A DNA stretch of 18,776 bases from Spirogloea muscicola (Eukaryota; Streptophyta; Zygnematophyceae; Spirogloeales; Spirogloeaceae). A model generated the notes under the pieces. That model saw nothing but the letters and a program-made list of their open reading frames with translations. It was not told the DNA's origin and ran no database searches. How positions within the stretch are numbered: the stretch's first letter is position 1; each line of letters starts with the position of its first letter. The stretch lies in contig WELB01000232.1 of assembly GCA_009602725.1 (NCBI GenBank), positions 73,776 to 92,551 of the forward strand, written 5' to 3'. Positions 10,601 to 18,776 of the stretch are shown here, piece after piece. The position numbers and the translations under genes were made by a program.

Positions 10601-13010
10601 GATGTGACACATAAGCACATGTCAGTTTGCCAATGACAGGAACAAGCAAAATGCAAGAAGTGTGTGACAGTGACCTTGAGTATTGCTGCAACGTCCATAA
10701 TTGGTGGAAGTCGAGGAGAGAGGCAGCTGAATCAATGGCCACCATGTCAACAAGGGGCGTCATCACCTCCCTGACATAGGTATCTTTGATGTCGAGGACA
10801 TTCTCAATCATGTCCTGCACGGAGATGATGCCAAGCTATGTTGACATGCATCGAGAGAACATGGCAGCGGTCCTCCAATTGCAGGACCATGAGGTGCTTC
10901 CTGAAGCAAATACGAGCAGCGCTAGCACGTCAAGCACGACAATACAGTATGCTTTTGCTTAAGGGCTAGATTTGTGTTTTGGAGTCTGTGAGGAGAAGGT
11001 TTTGAGTAGTAAGCAAGCCCGTCGGTGCAGGCACGACGAAGCGTAACATTCACTTGACCTTATCTGAAGCTGAAACCTACAAGCACAATGGTAGAGGAAG
11101 TACCTGCTCCTCTTCTTCAATGGCACCACTCAATTCAGCCCCTCTAAGCATGAGCTTCAACTCTTCCTCACTGACAAATGGTTCCCTGCAGTATGGCCAA
11201 CATGTGCATAAACCGTCACTGTTGTGGAAGCAATTGGCAGCTCTGGTAAGCAAGGGAAGGATGTCCAGCTGTTTGCTGACTGAAAGCCTTGCTGCTGTGT
11301 ACCTGTGTAAAAGCATTGACTAAGAAGAGCTCTTCTTAAGCAAATTGCAAGCCCAACTGCTGCCTACCACTCTGTCGCTTTCAGCATGTTAGCAATCCGA
11401 TGATAACATCTGCTCTGTGTTGGTAGTGCAGCTTCACCCGCTGCTCTTGAGTCCAAGAAGCTTGAGCAGAGCCATGGACAGGGCCGTACAAGCTCGCCCC
11501 ACAGGATATAAGACCACCGATAGCCAGGCCACCGGTCTCACCTGCCATGAGTGTAATCGGCTTCGTCACTTTGTCATGACCCACAGAGGTGTTCTAAGTC
11601 ACCGCCCTCAACCTAGATATGCGTCTGAAGACCAAGGCTAGGTGACCATCACTGACATAAGTGGGACCAAAAGCAAGCAGGCCAACAGTGCACAAGCTGC
11701 GGAGATAAACTGACCACAACTCGAGCGACCTCGGTCGCATTGTGGACTGCTATGCTCTTCGGTGCAATCTCTGTGAACAAAAGGAGGAGGACCTGCAGGC
11801 AGAGGCTTCTGCGTGGTCAGGATGGCACGGTTTTGCTGGACACGAGATGGCTCACACAGCGGCCACATAAATGGCCAAACTTCAGAGCAGCCTGTCTTTG
11901 CAACTTGACCTTTGCTTAGTGAATATGTGAGTGCCAGGAGCTGCACTTACTGTCATCACAGCAGTAGCAGCGCTCACTCCTGCCTCTCCAAAGACCAGTG
12001 TAGCTGCCTCCGTCACCAATGCGGTGGCTGCGATGTTGACAACTCTGCAGTACGTGCAGCAGACAAAGGCGATCAGCCGGTCCAAGATTGAACTGAGTGG
12101 GAGCCTGCTAGCTGAGGGTTGCCAGTTGACGACACGCACGTCGTGCCGATGAGGATAGTCGTCAGAAAGCGAGTGACATCTTGTCGGAGCAACTGGAAAG
12201 TCCCTCCTTCAGTCTCCTTCTCCGCGAGCTCTCGCACCTACAGTGGGTAGATCAGAAGGAGTTCGTTCAGCTAGTGCTGTCAGACAATTCACCTATCTAT
12301 GATCTGCGACAGAATGCAAAGCATGACGCTCTATCTGAGAGAGCGCGGCACTTACCTTCCAGGGCCAGAGCGTGGTGATGGATGTTTCAGCCATAGAGAA
12401 GAATGCCGAGAGCGAAAGAAGGGCGGTGAGCAGCAATCCGTGATCACGGACAACCGCCATGACCGCCCTGATCTTGGGCCAGGCCACAGCCCAAACCCGG
12501 CTTGCCTCGCTGGTCACCTGAGCTGGCACTAAGGTATCGGCGGCTGCTGCCAGGGTGGGTCTCGGAAAGGACAGCCACGCCAAGCAGGCGCCCGCACAAC
12601 AGGCTGCCAGAGCCTTCAGGATGGCAGCTGAGAGTGACAGCACCCCGCGGCTGGGCAGAGTGCCGTCGCGCTTCCGTGTTGGAAGGTCCCCAGCCACAGT
12701 AGCAGAAGCGGGAGCAGGAATCGGAGCATCGGCCACGCAGTGCGGATCGGGCGAGGGGCGCCACGGCCGCGGGTTGGAGGCGGAGAAGGGGGTGACAGCG
12801 GCGAGTGTGCGTGGGGAGCGGCGCCGAGGGAGGCCGAGGGGGGAGAGGCGGCGTGGCGCGGGAAGGAGGCGCAGCGGGCGGGCGCGGGAGGAGCGGGGCG
12901 GGAGCGGGGCGAGGGCGCCGGGAGGGNAACCGACGACTGGCGAGCGGCGGCGGCCTTGTGCGACGCCCCTGCCTTCGGTGGGAGCTCCGCAGCGGTGCTC
13001 CCCCGGACAT
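7610..13010 (-). CDS. CNNM/CorC-type (DUF21-CBS-CorC) plastid Mg transport protein
   Basis: Family of the plant chloroplast DUF21 proteins (MGR8/MGR9-like), implicated in magnesium transport across the plastid envelope. Exons: 13010-12356, 12237-12140, 12044-11951, 11792-11715, 11541-11438, 11185-11104, 10814-10675, 10376-10298, 10066-10003, 9802-9711, 9570-9505, 9356-9243, 8962-8771, 8449-7610; all GT-AG and phase-consistent. About 898 residues if the N at 12927 is not a real base. Order: Arg/Ser/Pro-rich likely transit peptide (1-about 110), a hydrophobic segment, then DUF21 with SAFFSMAETSITTLWPWK (to 218), VVNIAATALVTEA, FTEIAPKSIAVHNATEVARV and VLYPVGRACTALSMALLK; SEEELKLMLRGAELSGAIEE; a CBS pair (DTYVREVMTPLVD, QYSRVPVFERRVDNIVG, VLNEYGGSVG, VTLEDVVEEIVGEIFDEND); CorC_HlyC (HYETVSGFVCEAFGYIPRTG, ILAGNARKVGSVRFER, to about 640). 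About 255 further charged residues follow. Arabidopsis relatives are about 650 residues. It starts 47 bp from the divergent DUF1995 gene. Confidence 0.93.
8285..8360 (-). repeat. Low-complexity GA-rich coding tract
   Basis: The minus strand is an imperfect GA repeat (CT on the plus strand) within the last exon of the CNNM/CorC gene. It encodes a run of alternating Glu and Arg (ERERERAMERNLERERSERE). The tract is in frame and uninterrupted and marks the start of the charged extension. Such tracts grow and shrink by slippage, so the length may vary among strains. Confidence 0.8.
12927..12927. other. Single ambiguous base N, probable assembly error
   Basis: The only N in the window lies in exon 1 of the CNNM/CorC gene, in a G-rich stretch. 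Counted as a base, it puts the only nearby ATG (13010-13008) out of frame with the DUF21 domain. Left out, exon 1 becomes 654 nt (218 codons) and runs open from that ATG into SAFFSMAET. Confidence 0.6.
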
Positions 13011-13057
13011 GCACACCGCGCGCCTGCCTCGCCCCCCTGCGCCTGAGGCCCGAGGCC
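13011..13057. promoter_or_regulatory. Candidate bidirectional promoter core between two plastid genes
   Basis: These 47 bp separate the ATG of the minus-strand CNNM/CorC gene (13010-13008) from the ATG of the plus-strand DUF1995 gene (13058-13060). The stretch is GC-rich, with no TATA box. Because 5' UTRs and a promoter must fit somewhere, transcription of each gene may start within the other gene's first exon, or the true starts lie elsewhere. The call rests on position only. Confidence 0.45.
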
Positions 13058-16000
13058 ATGGCCGCCGCGGCCTCGCCCGCCCTGCCCCCCCTCCCTCTTG
13101 CCCGCCACCCCGCCCGCCCGCGCTCCGCCCCCCCTCTCCGCCTGCTCCCGCCTCGCTCCGGCCGCTTGCTCCCCGCTCCTACCCAGGGCCTCCGCCGCTC
13201 CCCTCCCCGCTTCCGCTGCACTCGCCTCCTGCCAGCACACAGAGCTCGTGCTGCTGCCTCTGGCGCGCGGCTGGCTGCCGAGCAGGCCGGGCCGGAAGCT
13301 GGCGTGGCGGTGTACAAGCCAGCCTCGTACGACGTCCTTGTTGCAGGCCTGATTGCAGCCCCGGCCCTAATAACAATGCCCGCCGGCCTTCTGGCCTGCT
13401 GGCAAGTCTGTGTCAGCTGCTTCTACGCCTGCCGCCAAGCAGCAGGTGCCGCCGCCTTCCTGCCTTTTGACGATCTGGTTGTGACACTTGTGCGGCCGGC
13501 TAACTGCAGATGCAGTACGAGGCACCTTAGCTGCTCTTGCAAGTGGCGCAATGCGCGTGGAGGTAGAATTCCCGTACGTATATCACAGCAAGCGGCATAC
13601 CTGACCTACCTCTAGCACCTCCTGTCGACCGGCTTGCCTAGGCTCGGAACCAGAGCCGCGAGCCATCATCTGGTGGTCAATCAGAGCTCGGAAATGACTG
13701 TATCGTGTTGGGGCCAACCTTTCTGTGCACGCCTTGCTGTCGCTGTCCACCGCGCTTGCAACGAGCAGGCCTTTTGTGTGTCCCGCCAACTTGGCGCTTC
13801 ATGATGTGCTAGCACGAAGAAGAGCAGTAGTTGTGCACAAAGAGAATGCCTTGTCATCAATGCACTGACTACAACTTGTGTTGTGTGTCTCCATCCTCCA
13901 GCCCTCTGCCAAGCTCAGTATCTGGCTACAAGGTTTGTTGTGAATCTCACCATGCAGCACACGCGCTGGGATGCTGAAATCAGCAGAGCTTGCTGTGTGT
14001 AACGCGTGAGTCCATGGGTCTTCCATTTGGCCTGAATTCAAAGGCGTGAGTCAGCATATTGACTTCATCTACGTTGAGTGACACGAAGCGCGCTTGATGT
14101 AACAGGGTGCATCAGATGAGTTTGCAGATGCAAATTTCCAACTTGCTCTTGCCTTCGCTAGCAAGCTACATCAAACGAAAGGCATCAACTGCAGATTGGT
14201 AGGCAGAGCCGTCAGCCTGACGCAAGCTCAATGTTGTTGTCCCTAATAACTCATGTGGCTGTGCTAGAAAGAGGCTAAACGCACAGGTTGCAAAGGCTGC
14301 TGAATGCACCTTGTCTACACAACATCGCTAAGCGTGGCATTTGTTGCAGATCTTGCCAGATATGCCTGAGAAACGGCGGGCCTTGAGTCGCTTCCAGACT
14401 GCATTGCAAATGGTAGCTGAGTTTCTGTGGATCTTAGCTTGCCTTAAATCGCGATGCTGCTATGTTGTCGCCGTTCTGCAGGTGGTGACATTGACCGCGT
14501 GGCAATGATGTGCTCACGTCTCGTACGTACATGTACTGTGGCAGACAAACGGATTGAGTGTTGGGTCCCTTGATGACGCTGCTACTTTGGGGAAGCAAAC
14601 GGGGTTCTTTGCATCCATAAGGAATGCCCTAGACTTCGACTTCAGTGGAGATATTGATGGTATCCAGGAGTGCCCTCACTGTATGACCATGTCACGTCAG
14701 GTCACATTATGTCGCCCACATTCAGTGGTCAAGGCAGCAATCACTCGACAGTGTTGAACTGATTGCCCCCACATCTTAAAGTCATGCAAGAGATGTCAGC
14801 TATTTTCAGTCCATTGGGGTTCACAGATCAGTTTTTGGGTTTCATGCTCTAGCCATCTCTTCGTTGAGGGGCCATGTCATTGCCATGCGTGTTCTGCTGT
14901 TTCTGGTGCAGACTCTTGGCAGTCCAAAGAGCCAGCCGACCTTTTTATCGTCCTGCAGGCCAGCACCAGCGAGCTGCCGTCCGTCCAGACCTTTGTGGTA
15001 ATTGCTGCGTCCCTATATCGGTCATGTGGGCCTTGATTGACAGGAGTGTTTGAGCGATGCAGCTGACCCCAGACTTGTTTCAGCTCATAAGGCAACTCTT
15101 TCCTCTATTGCAGGAATCACATGCTAAGGCCACACCTGTGGTGCTATTCAACCTTGAGCTGGATACGTTGAGGTATAGCTACCTTAGACTTGCGAAGTGT
15201 CACCCAGAAACAAGCTCAGACCATAGAGCACAGGGCAACCCATTTGACAATCAGCATAGGACGTGAGGTTCAAACTTTCAGCTATCAATCAACTCGTACA
15301 CCCTAAAGCTGGTGCTTGCTGGTGGGGTCTTGTTCCCGCGGGCTGAAGCTCATGGCATCTGTTCAATGTGCCCTTTGCAGGTCTGACTTAGGCCTCTTTG
15401 GCTTCCCTGCAAAATCCATTCATTACTGCTTCTTGTCCCAATTTCTACCTGTTTTCTACATACGTTTGCGTGATTATTCCAAGGTCTGAGCATTTCCGCA
15501 CTTGCCAGGCATGTCTTTGCCACAGAACAGTCCCTGGTGCTTTTCTGGGAAAGATTAGCAGAGTTGGACACACTGCAAGCACCATCCGTTGCATGTGCAG
15601 ACCATTCCCGTGGCTCCATTCATAATCAACTATAGCGGTGCTTTGCTGAGAATATTTCCAGGTAGGCTGAAGTACTGGTGTGGTGGATGTGCCTAACATT
15701 GGTAGGCAACGAGCCTCTTGAGGCCAACAACAGTTGTTAAGCTGCTTCGAGCATTGGATCGTCTACAACATGAAGTTTGTCTTAAGTCGCATACTGTAGC
15801 ATGTGCCTATGTGGCTAGGGTGCACGACAGTCATCTTCTAAGATGCTGTACTTTTTGTGCGCAACAGGACCGTGGCAGGTCATGTTGAAGCAGATGGATG
15901 GCTCTTATGCTTGTGTCGCTGAAAGCACTGAGCGGTACAACCTCAGTCAGGTCTGTCTGCTTGGGCTTCCCTTCGACCTGTATCACCAGCATCGCTGACT

Positions 16001-16607
16001 TTTCCTTTTCATTCGCTGCTGGAAGTCTTCTGTATGTCCACTCTTTGCTTGCGGATGGGCTTCTGGGGGTTGGAAGAGTGTCAGAGGTGCTTTCGGTATC
16101 AGAGACGCTATATGTGTGTCTCATGCACATGTCACTACCTCAGCTTCTTCCTCCTTCGCATTGCTATATCTTGCTCTCAGGTAAAGGAGGAGCTCCTTAT
16201 CTCGCTTGGTCTAGAGGAGAAGGAGGGTAGCGCAATGCAGTTCCTTCGACGAGGTTATAAGGCAAGCAGAAATCTGCCAAGCTGCTGACTACTCCTCTCA
16301 CCTCCCCACTCCACTCCTGACTTCAGTGTGTGTCATGCAATTTTATAAAGCAAGACAACGTGAGATGCGCAGTCCACATGCCACCCATGTGTGTCCCAGT
16401 CGACATATTGGGCATTTGTCATAGGAGAGGGGTTGTATCTTAGTGAAAATGATGCACTGAGTTTGTTGGTGGTACTTTGCCTGTGATCTTGACAACTTGG
16501 ACTTGGCATGTCCGACCTTGACATTCTTATGGTCCCTACTTGTGTAGAAAGCCACATGGTGGGAAGACGAACTTGAAGCGGAGCAATCCAGTGCATGGCG
16601 GCAGTGA
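13058..16607 (+). CDS. Plastid DUF1995 protein (LPA3-like), 13 exons
   Basis: DUF1995 proteins are chloroplast proteins of plants and algae; Arabidopsis LPA3, a photosystem II accumulation factor, is the best-known relative. The role here is inferred. Exons: 13058-13346, 13510-13573, 13902-13932, 14106-14198, 14350-14412, 14545-14659, 14912-14997, 15114-15172, 15381-15483, 15601-15661, 15868-15950, 16181-16261, 16548-16607; 395 residues plus stop. Residues 1-about 85 are Ala/Arg/Pro/Ser-rich, like a transit peptide. The domain follows: [168 protein letters not shown]. Introns 1 (GC at 13347) and 12 (GC at 16262) have GC donors; the others have GT. Exon 3 is only 31 nt. The ATG at 13058 is the first in frame that leaves a sensible transit peptide. 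Confidence 0.93.
13347..13509 (+). other. GC-AG intron 1 of the DUF1995 gene
   Basis: The protein reads [16 protein letters not shown] only if exon 1 ends at 13346 and exon 2 begins at 13510, which gives a GCCTGA donor and an AACTGCAG acceptor. No GT donor nearby preserves both phase and the conserved sequence. The donor lacks the usual GCAAGT match, so this call depends on the homology join. Confidence 0.6.
16262..16547 (+). other. GC-AG intron 12 of the DUF1995 gene
   Basis: Exon 12 ends RRGYK at 16261 and the next base pair is GC in the context AAG/GCAAGC, close to the consensus for GC-AG introns. The acceptor TTGTGTAG leads into [19 protein letters not shown]-stop, the family's normal C-terminus. 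If the intron is retained, translation ends 8 codons later (ASRNLPSC) at 16286-16288. Confidence 0.75.
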
Positions 16608-17019
16608 GATAGGCATGGGCCAGACAAGGCAGTGGCATTCTCTTGGACCTCAAGAGCTTAGAAGGCAAGTCACTCTTATCCAGATTCCGATTATTGTGGA
16701 TGATGCATTGATTAGGCAAGGACTTTCTCAATGTCTTCATGTGTACTCACTTCGTGTACAGGTAAACATGGGATCGAAGCAGCCACTGTGCGTGGTGCGT
16801 CTCATGTGACTGCCCATGCTGGGCGTTTCAAGGTCAGACAAATCAAGTGTACAATTGACAAGGTGAAGAGGGAACGCACTAGGTGCATTCACAGGACGTT
16901 CACAACGAGGACTTGATCTGATTGATTGAGATTGTATGGGAAGGAACACTTGACAACACTTCGAGACAGCTCTCATAGTAGGGCCTAGTGCAAATATACA
17001 GCCGCTCTGACGTCGGCTA

Positions 17020-17024
17020 TGTAA
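17020..17024 (+). terminator. Candidate polyadenylation signal TGTAA for the DUF1995 gene
   Basis: TGTAA, the common chlorophyte polyadenylation signal, lies about 410 bp after the DUF1995 stop. A second copy is at 17241-17245. Either could end the transcript. Confidence 0.25.
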
Positions 17025-17240
17025 TTGCAGCAAGTTTCTCCACCAAAGTATGGCTGTTATAAGCAGCCATCTTGTGATCTCTGGTTCGCACAAGTACCTT
17101 GTCTTGTCGCCCAGGTGCCCAGCACTGGTGTGGAAGCTAATGAGGGATGTACTGTTGCTCTGAAGCAAAATCCACTTTTGCAGTTTTGGCTTCCATATAT
17201 TACTGCCCGCCGTTGCAGAAGTGTCGAGGACACTGCTGTA

Positions 17241-17245
17241 TGTAA
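17241..17245 (+). terminator. Second candidate TGTAA signal for the DUF1995 gene
   Basis: A TGTAA about 630 bp after the DUF1995 stop, as an alternative to the copy at 17020-17024. It still lies before the minus-strand open frame that ends at 17573. Confidence 0.25.
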
Positions 17246-17341
17246 ACATTGCTGTACCAGCGTGCTCCCAGCAGAGCACGAAATCTGAAAGCTTTCAACA
17301 AGAGAATTTAAAGGACACAGGAGCACGAAACGTTGGCTCTA

Positions 17342-17363
17342 GGTGATGATGTGGTGATGATGT
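17342..17363. repeat. 11 bp perfect tandem duplication
   Basis: GGTGATGATGT occurs twice in direct succession (17342-17352 and 17353-17363), in the gap between the DUF1995 gene and the minus-strand hypothetical frame. Probably a slippage product. Confidence 0.85.
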
Positions 17364-17572
17364 CGTGCCATGGGTACGAGTGCCATGGCAATGTGTTGGA
17401 GCGAGTGTGGTGACCATGTGAAGGCTGCACGTAGAGCACCCAGAAGCTCACACGCTTCTTGGTCCTGCCGAAGAGGGTCGAGGCAGATTCTGCACTTCCA
17501 AGCTGGCTACGCTTTTGTGCTGTTCCAACTTTCACGATTACTGGCTGACTCTGATATGTCGGTCTGTCCAAT

Positions 17573-18394
17573 CTACAGCAGCTGACCACTTGCCGAGCTC
17601 TGCTGACGATGGTACTTTTCCTCATTAAGATAAAAGCCAGTTTGCTGCTTGCCAGCTCCGTCCAATGCTGGGCTGCGGCCTCTCTGCAAATAGCAATAGC
17701 ACCCCCTAGGAAGGGTGCAATTCTGTGGCACAGCATTAACAAACGGAAACGCCAGGGAGTAGGGAGAGCTGGGGGAAGGTGAGCAAGAGCCCTCTAGGAA
17801 ATTGGCATCCTGCCGATACAAAAATGTCGTCAAGACTGCCCATCTTGCTTGCATCACCATGTCTTGGGCCCATCTCCATTGTGCCACTGCAATAAAGCGT
17901 GCTGGTAACAGCGCTGCCATCAGCACCTCACTTGGCCTCGGATTACGCCTTACCACACAGGCGCCTACAGCTGGCTGCAATCCGCACACAGCAGCGCTGC
18001 TCTCACATGAACGGTAGAATGAATAGAATGACATCTCCTCTCTCCTGTGCCCCAGCTCTCGTATCACCGGGCGCCCAGCGTTTTGTTCACGTCTAGGGCT
18101 GGCCTCTTTTAGCGCCCCTTTGGTATGGCGCCTTCTTTCTCTGACAGAACTGTGTCCTGGAAATCTGGCATGCTTGTACACTTGAAGGTGCTCACTGCCG
18201 CAGGCAGCAGTTCTAAGAGAAGCACTCGCCCAAGGCTTCAAGCAGGTCACACCGTTCAGCTGTTCGTCATGTATCGCCCTTTCACCTAAGCTGCGCGGCA
18301 AGCAAAGTACGCCGCAAGTCGAAGTTACCAGCACCAATGTAATAATCAAAGAGGCGGCGATGGCTACGAAAGGAAGACAGAAAAGCCAGTCCAT
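17573..18394 (-). CDS. Hypothetical protein, possible orphan gene
   Basis: I do not recognise this protein. From the ATG at 18394-18392 it is 273 residues; the frame is open without a stop from 18550 down to 17573 (about 325 codons), much longer than expected by chance in sequence of this composition. Residues 1-34 are strongly hydrophobic (MDWLFCLPFVAIAASLIITL, then LVLVTSTCGV), as in a signal peptide or membrane anchor. The rest is Arg- and Cys-rich (about 12 Cys) with no motif I can name. No typical 5' splice pattern or promoter is evident. It would converge on the DUF1995 gene. It could be a lineage-specific gene, one exon of a larger gene, or a chance frame. Confidence 0.3.
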   Translation of the reverse strand: MDWLFCLPFVAIAASLIITLVLVTSTCGVLCLPRSLGERAIHDEQLNGVTCLKPWASASLRTAACGSEHLQVYKHARFPGHSSVRERRRHTKGALKEASPRREQNAGRPVIRELGHRREEMSFYSFYRSCESSAAVCGLQPAVGACVVRRNPRPSEVLMAALLPARFIAVAQWRWAQDMVMQARWAVLTTFLYRQDANFLEGSCSPSPSSPYSLAFPFVNAVPQNCTLPRGCYCYLQRGRSPALDGAGKQQTGFYLNEEKYHRQQSSASGQLL

Positions 18395-18776
18395 AATGAG
18401 TCGACAGTGTAGTAGTTTCTCCAATTGCAGCAGCCAAGGCACGGCCAGCACGCAGATGCAAGGCGAAAGCTTGGAAGTTGCTGCAGCGGAAAGGAAAGAC
18501 GCATGCGATACAAGTGTGCCAGCGAGCCAGTGGCATTGAGGTCTGGCTGCTTACCCTGCTCCCTGCAAGTGGTAAGCGCTTTGAAAGAGAGAAGGCGCGC
18601 GGGGCGCATGAATTGAAAGGGAGGCCAATTCAAGCCAATACATTGTTCAGGCAGAGTCGAGTGCAGACTAAACAATGCTACATAATACGGAGACCTAATC
18701 TAAGGTACCTAAGATGACATTAGTACCCACGGGTGAGCACAAACAAATCTGACAAGCTAACTTGGGGAGCTGGAGC
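18395..18776. other. Right edge, no recognised gene
   Basis: The final 380 bp would be the upstream flank of the minus-strand hypothetical frame. The same frame stays open to a TAA at 18553-18551. I see no conserved coding sequence, RNA gene or repeat here. Confidence 0.5.

Larger units (their letters stand above)
16608..17572. other. 3' flank of the DUF1995 gene, no recognised gene
   Basis: About 1 kb after the DUF1995 stop. Open frames on both strands, up to about 180 codons on the minus strand at 16737-17279, are within chance length and show no family motif. A perfect 11 bp tandem duplication lies at 17342-17363. I see no RNA gene or mobile element. Confidence 0.55.

Noticed and set aside
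12444-13317. Several long overlapping open frames on both strands around 12.4-13.6 kb
   Set aside because: The region is extremely GC-rich, so stops are rare in every frame. Only the frames that lead into DUF21 (minus) and DUF1995 (plus) have domain support.
16737-17279. 180-codon minus-strand frame after the DUF1995 gene
   Set aside because: This length is expected by chance in a window of this size, and no domain or splice context supports it.

Overview
This window is nuclear DNA of a photosynthetic eukaryote, most likely a green alga (inferred). Every recognisable gene is split into many short exons by introns of about 95-320 bp with GT-AG (twice GC-AG) ends. Two genes encode plastid proteins of plant and algal type, and the best matches I can place from memory are plant and algal families. 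GC content is moderate overall but rises sharply at gene 5' ends (1-850, 5,800-6,500, 12,540-13,330). The exact lineage cannot be fixed from the sequence; a trebouxiophyte-like chlorophyte is a guess.

Layout, left to right. (1) 68-1296, + strand: last five exons of a RAB2 small GTPase; its first exon lies left of the window. (2) 1297-2042: shared 3' flank of two convergent genes. (3) 2043-about 6307, - strand: RAD17, the checkpoint clamp-loader ATPase, in about 15 exons, with uncertain extreme N- and C-termini. (4) 6308-7609: intergenic, carrying a degenerate triplicated repeat. (5) 7610-13010, - strand: a 14-exon CNNM/CorC-type (DUF21 + CBS pair + CorC_HlyC) membrane protein of the plant plastid MGR8/MGR9-like group, with a long charged C-terminal extension. 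(6) 13011-13057: only 47 bp separate its start codon from that of the next gene. (7) 13058-16607, + strand: a 13-exon, 395-residue plastid DUF1995 (LPA3-like) protein. (8) 16608-18776: no recognised gene, but an unusually long open frame (about 325 codons) on the - strand that may be an orphan gene.

The exon models were built by hand, joining splice sites so that phase and family-conserved protein sequence run through every junction. The DUF1995 model totals 1,188 nt, and the CNNM model totals 2,697 nt once the single N at 12927 is treated as an extra base; both are multiples of three. The two plastid genes form a head-to-head pair and may share a bidirectional promoter, which would link a putative chloroplast Mg transport protein with a putative photosystem-related factor. 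RAB2 (vesicle traffic) and RAD17 (DNA-damage checkpoint) are housekeeping genes with no evident functional link to that pair. I see no mobile element, RNA gene, CRISPR array or sign of bacterial or viral origin.
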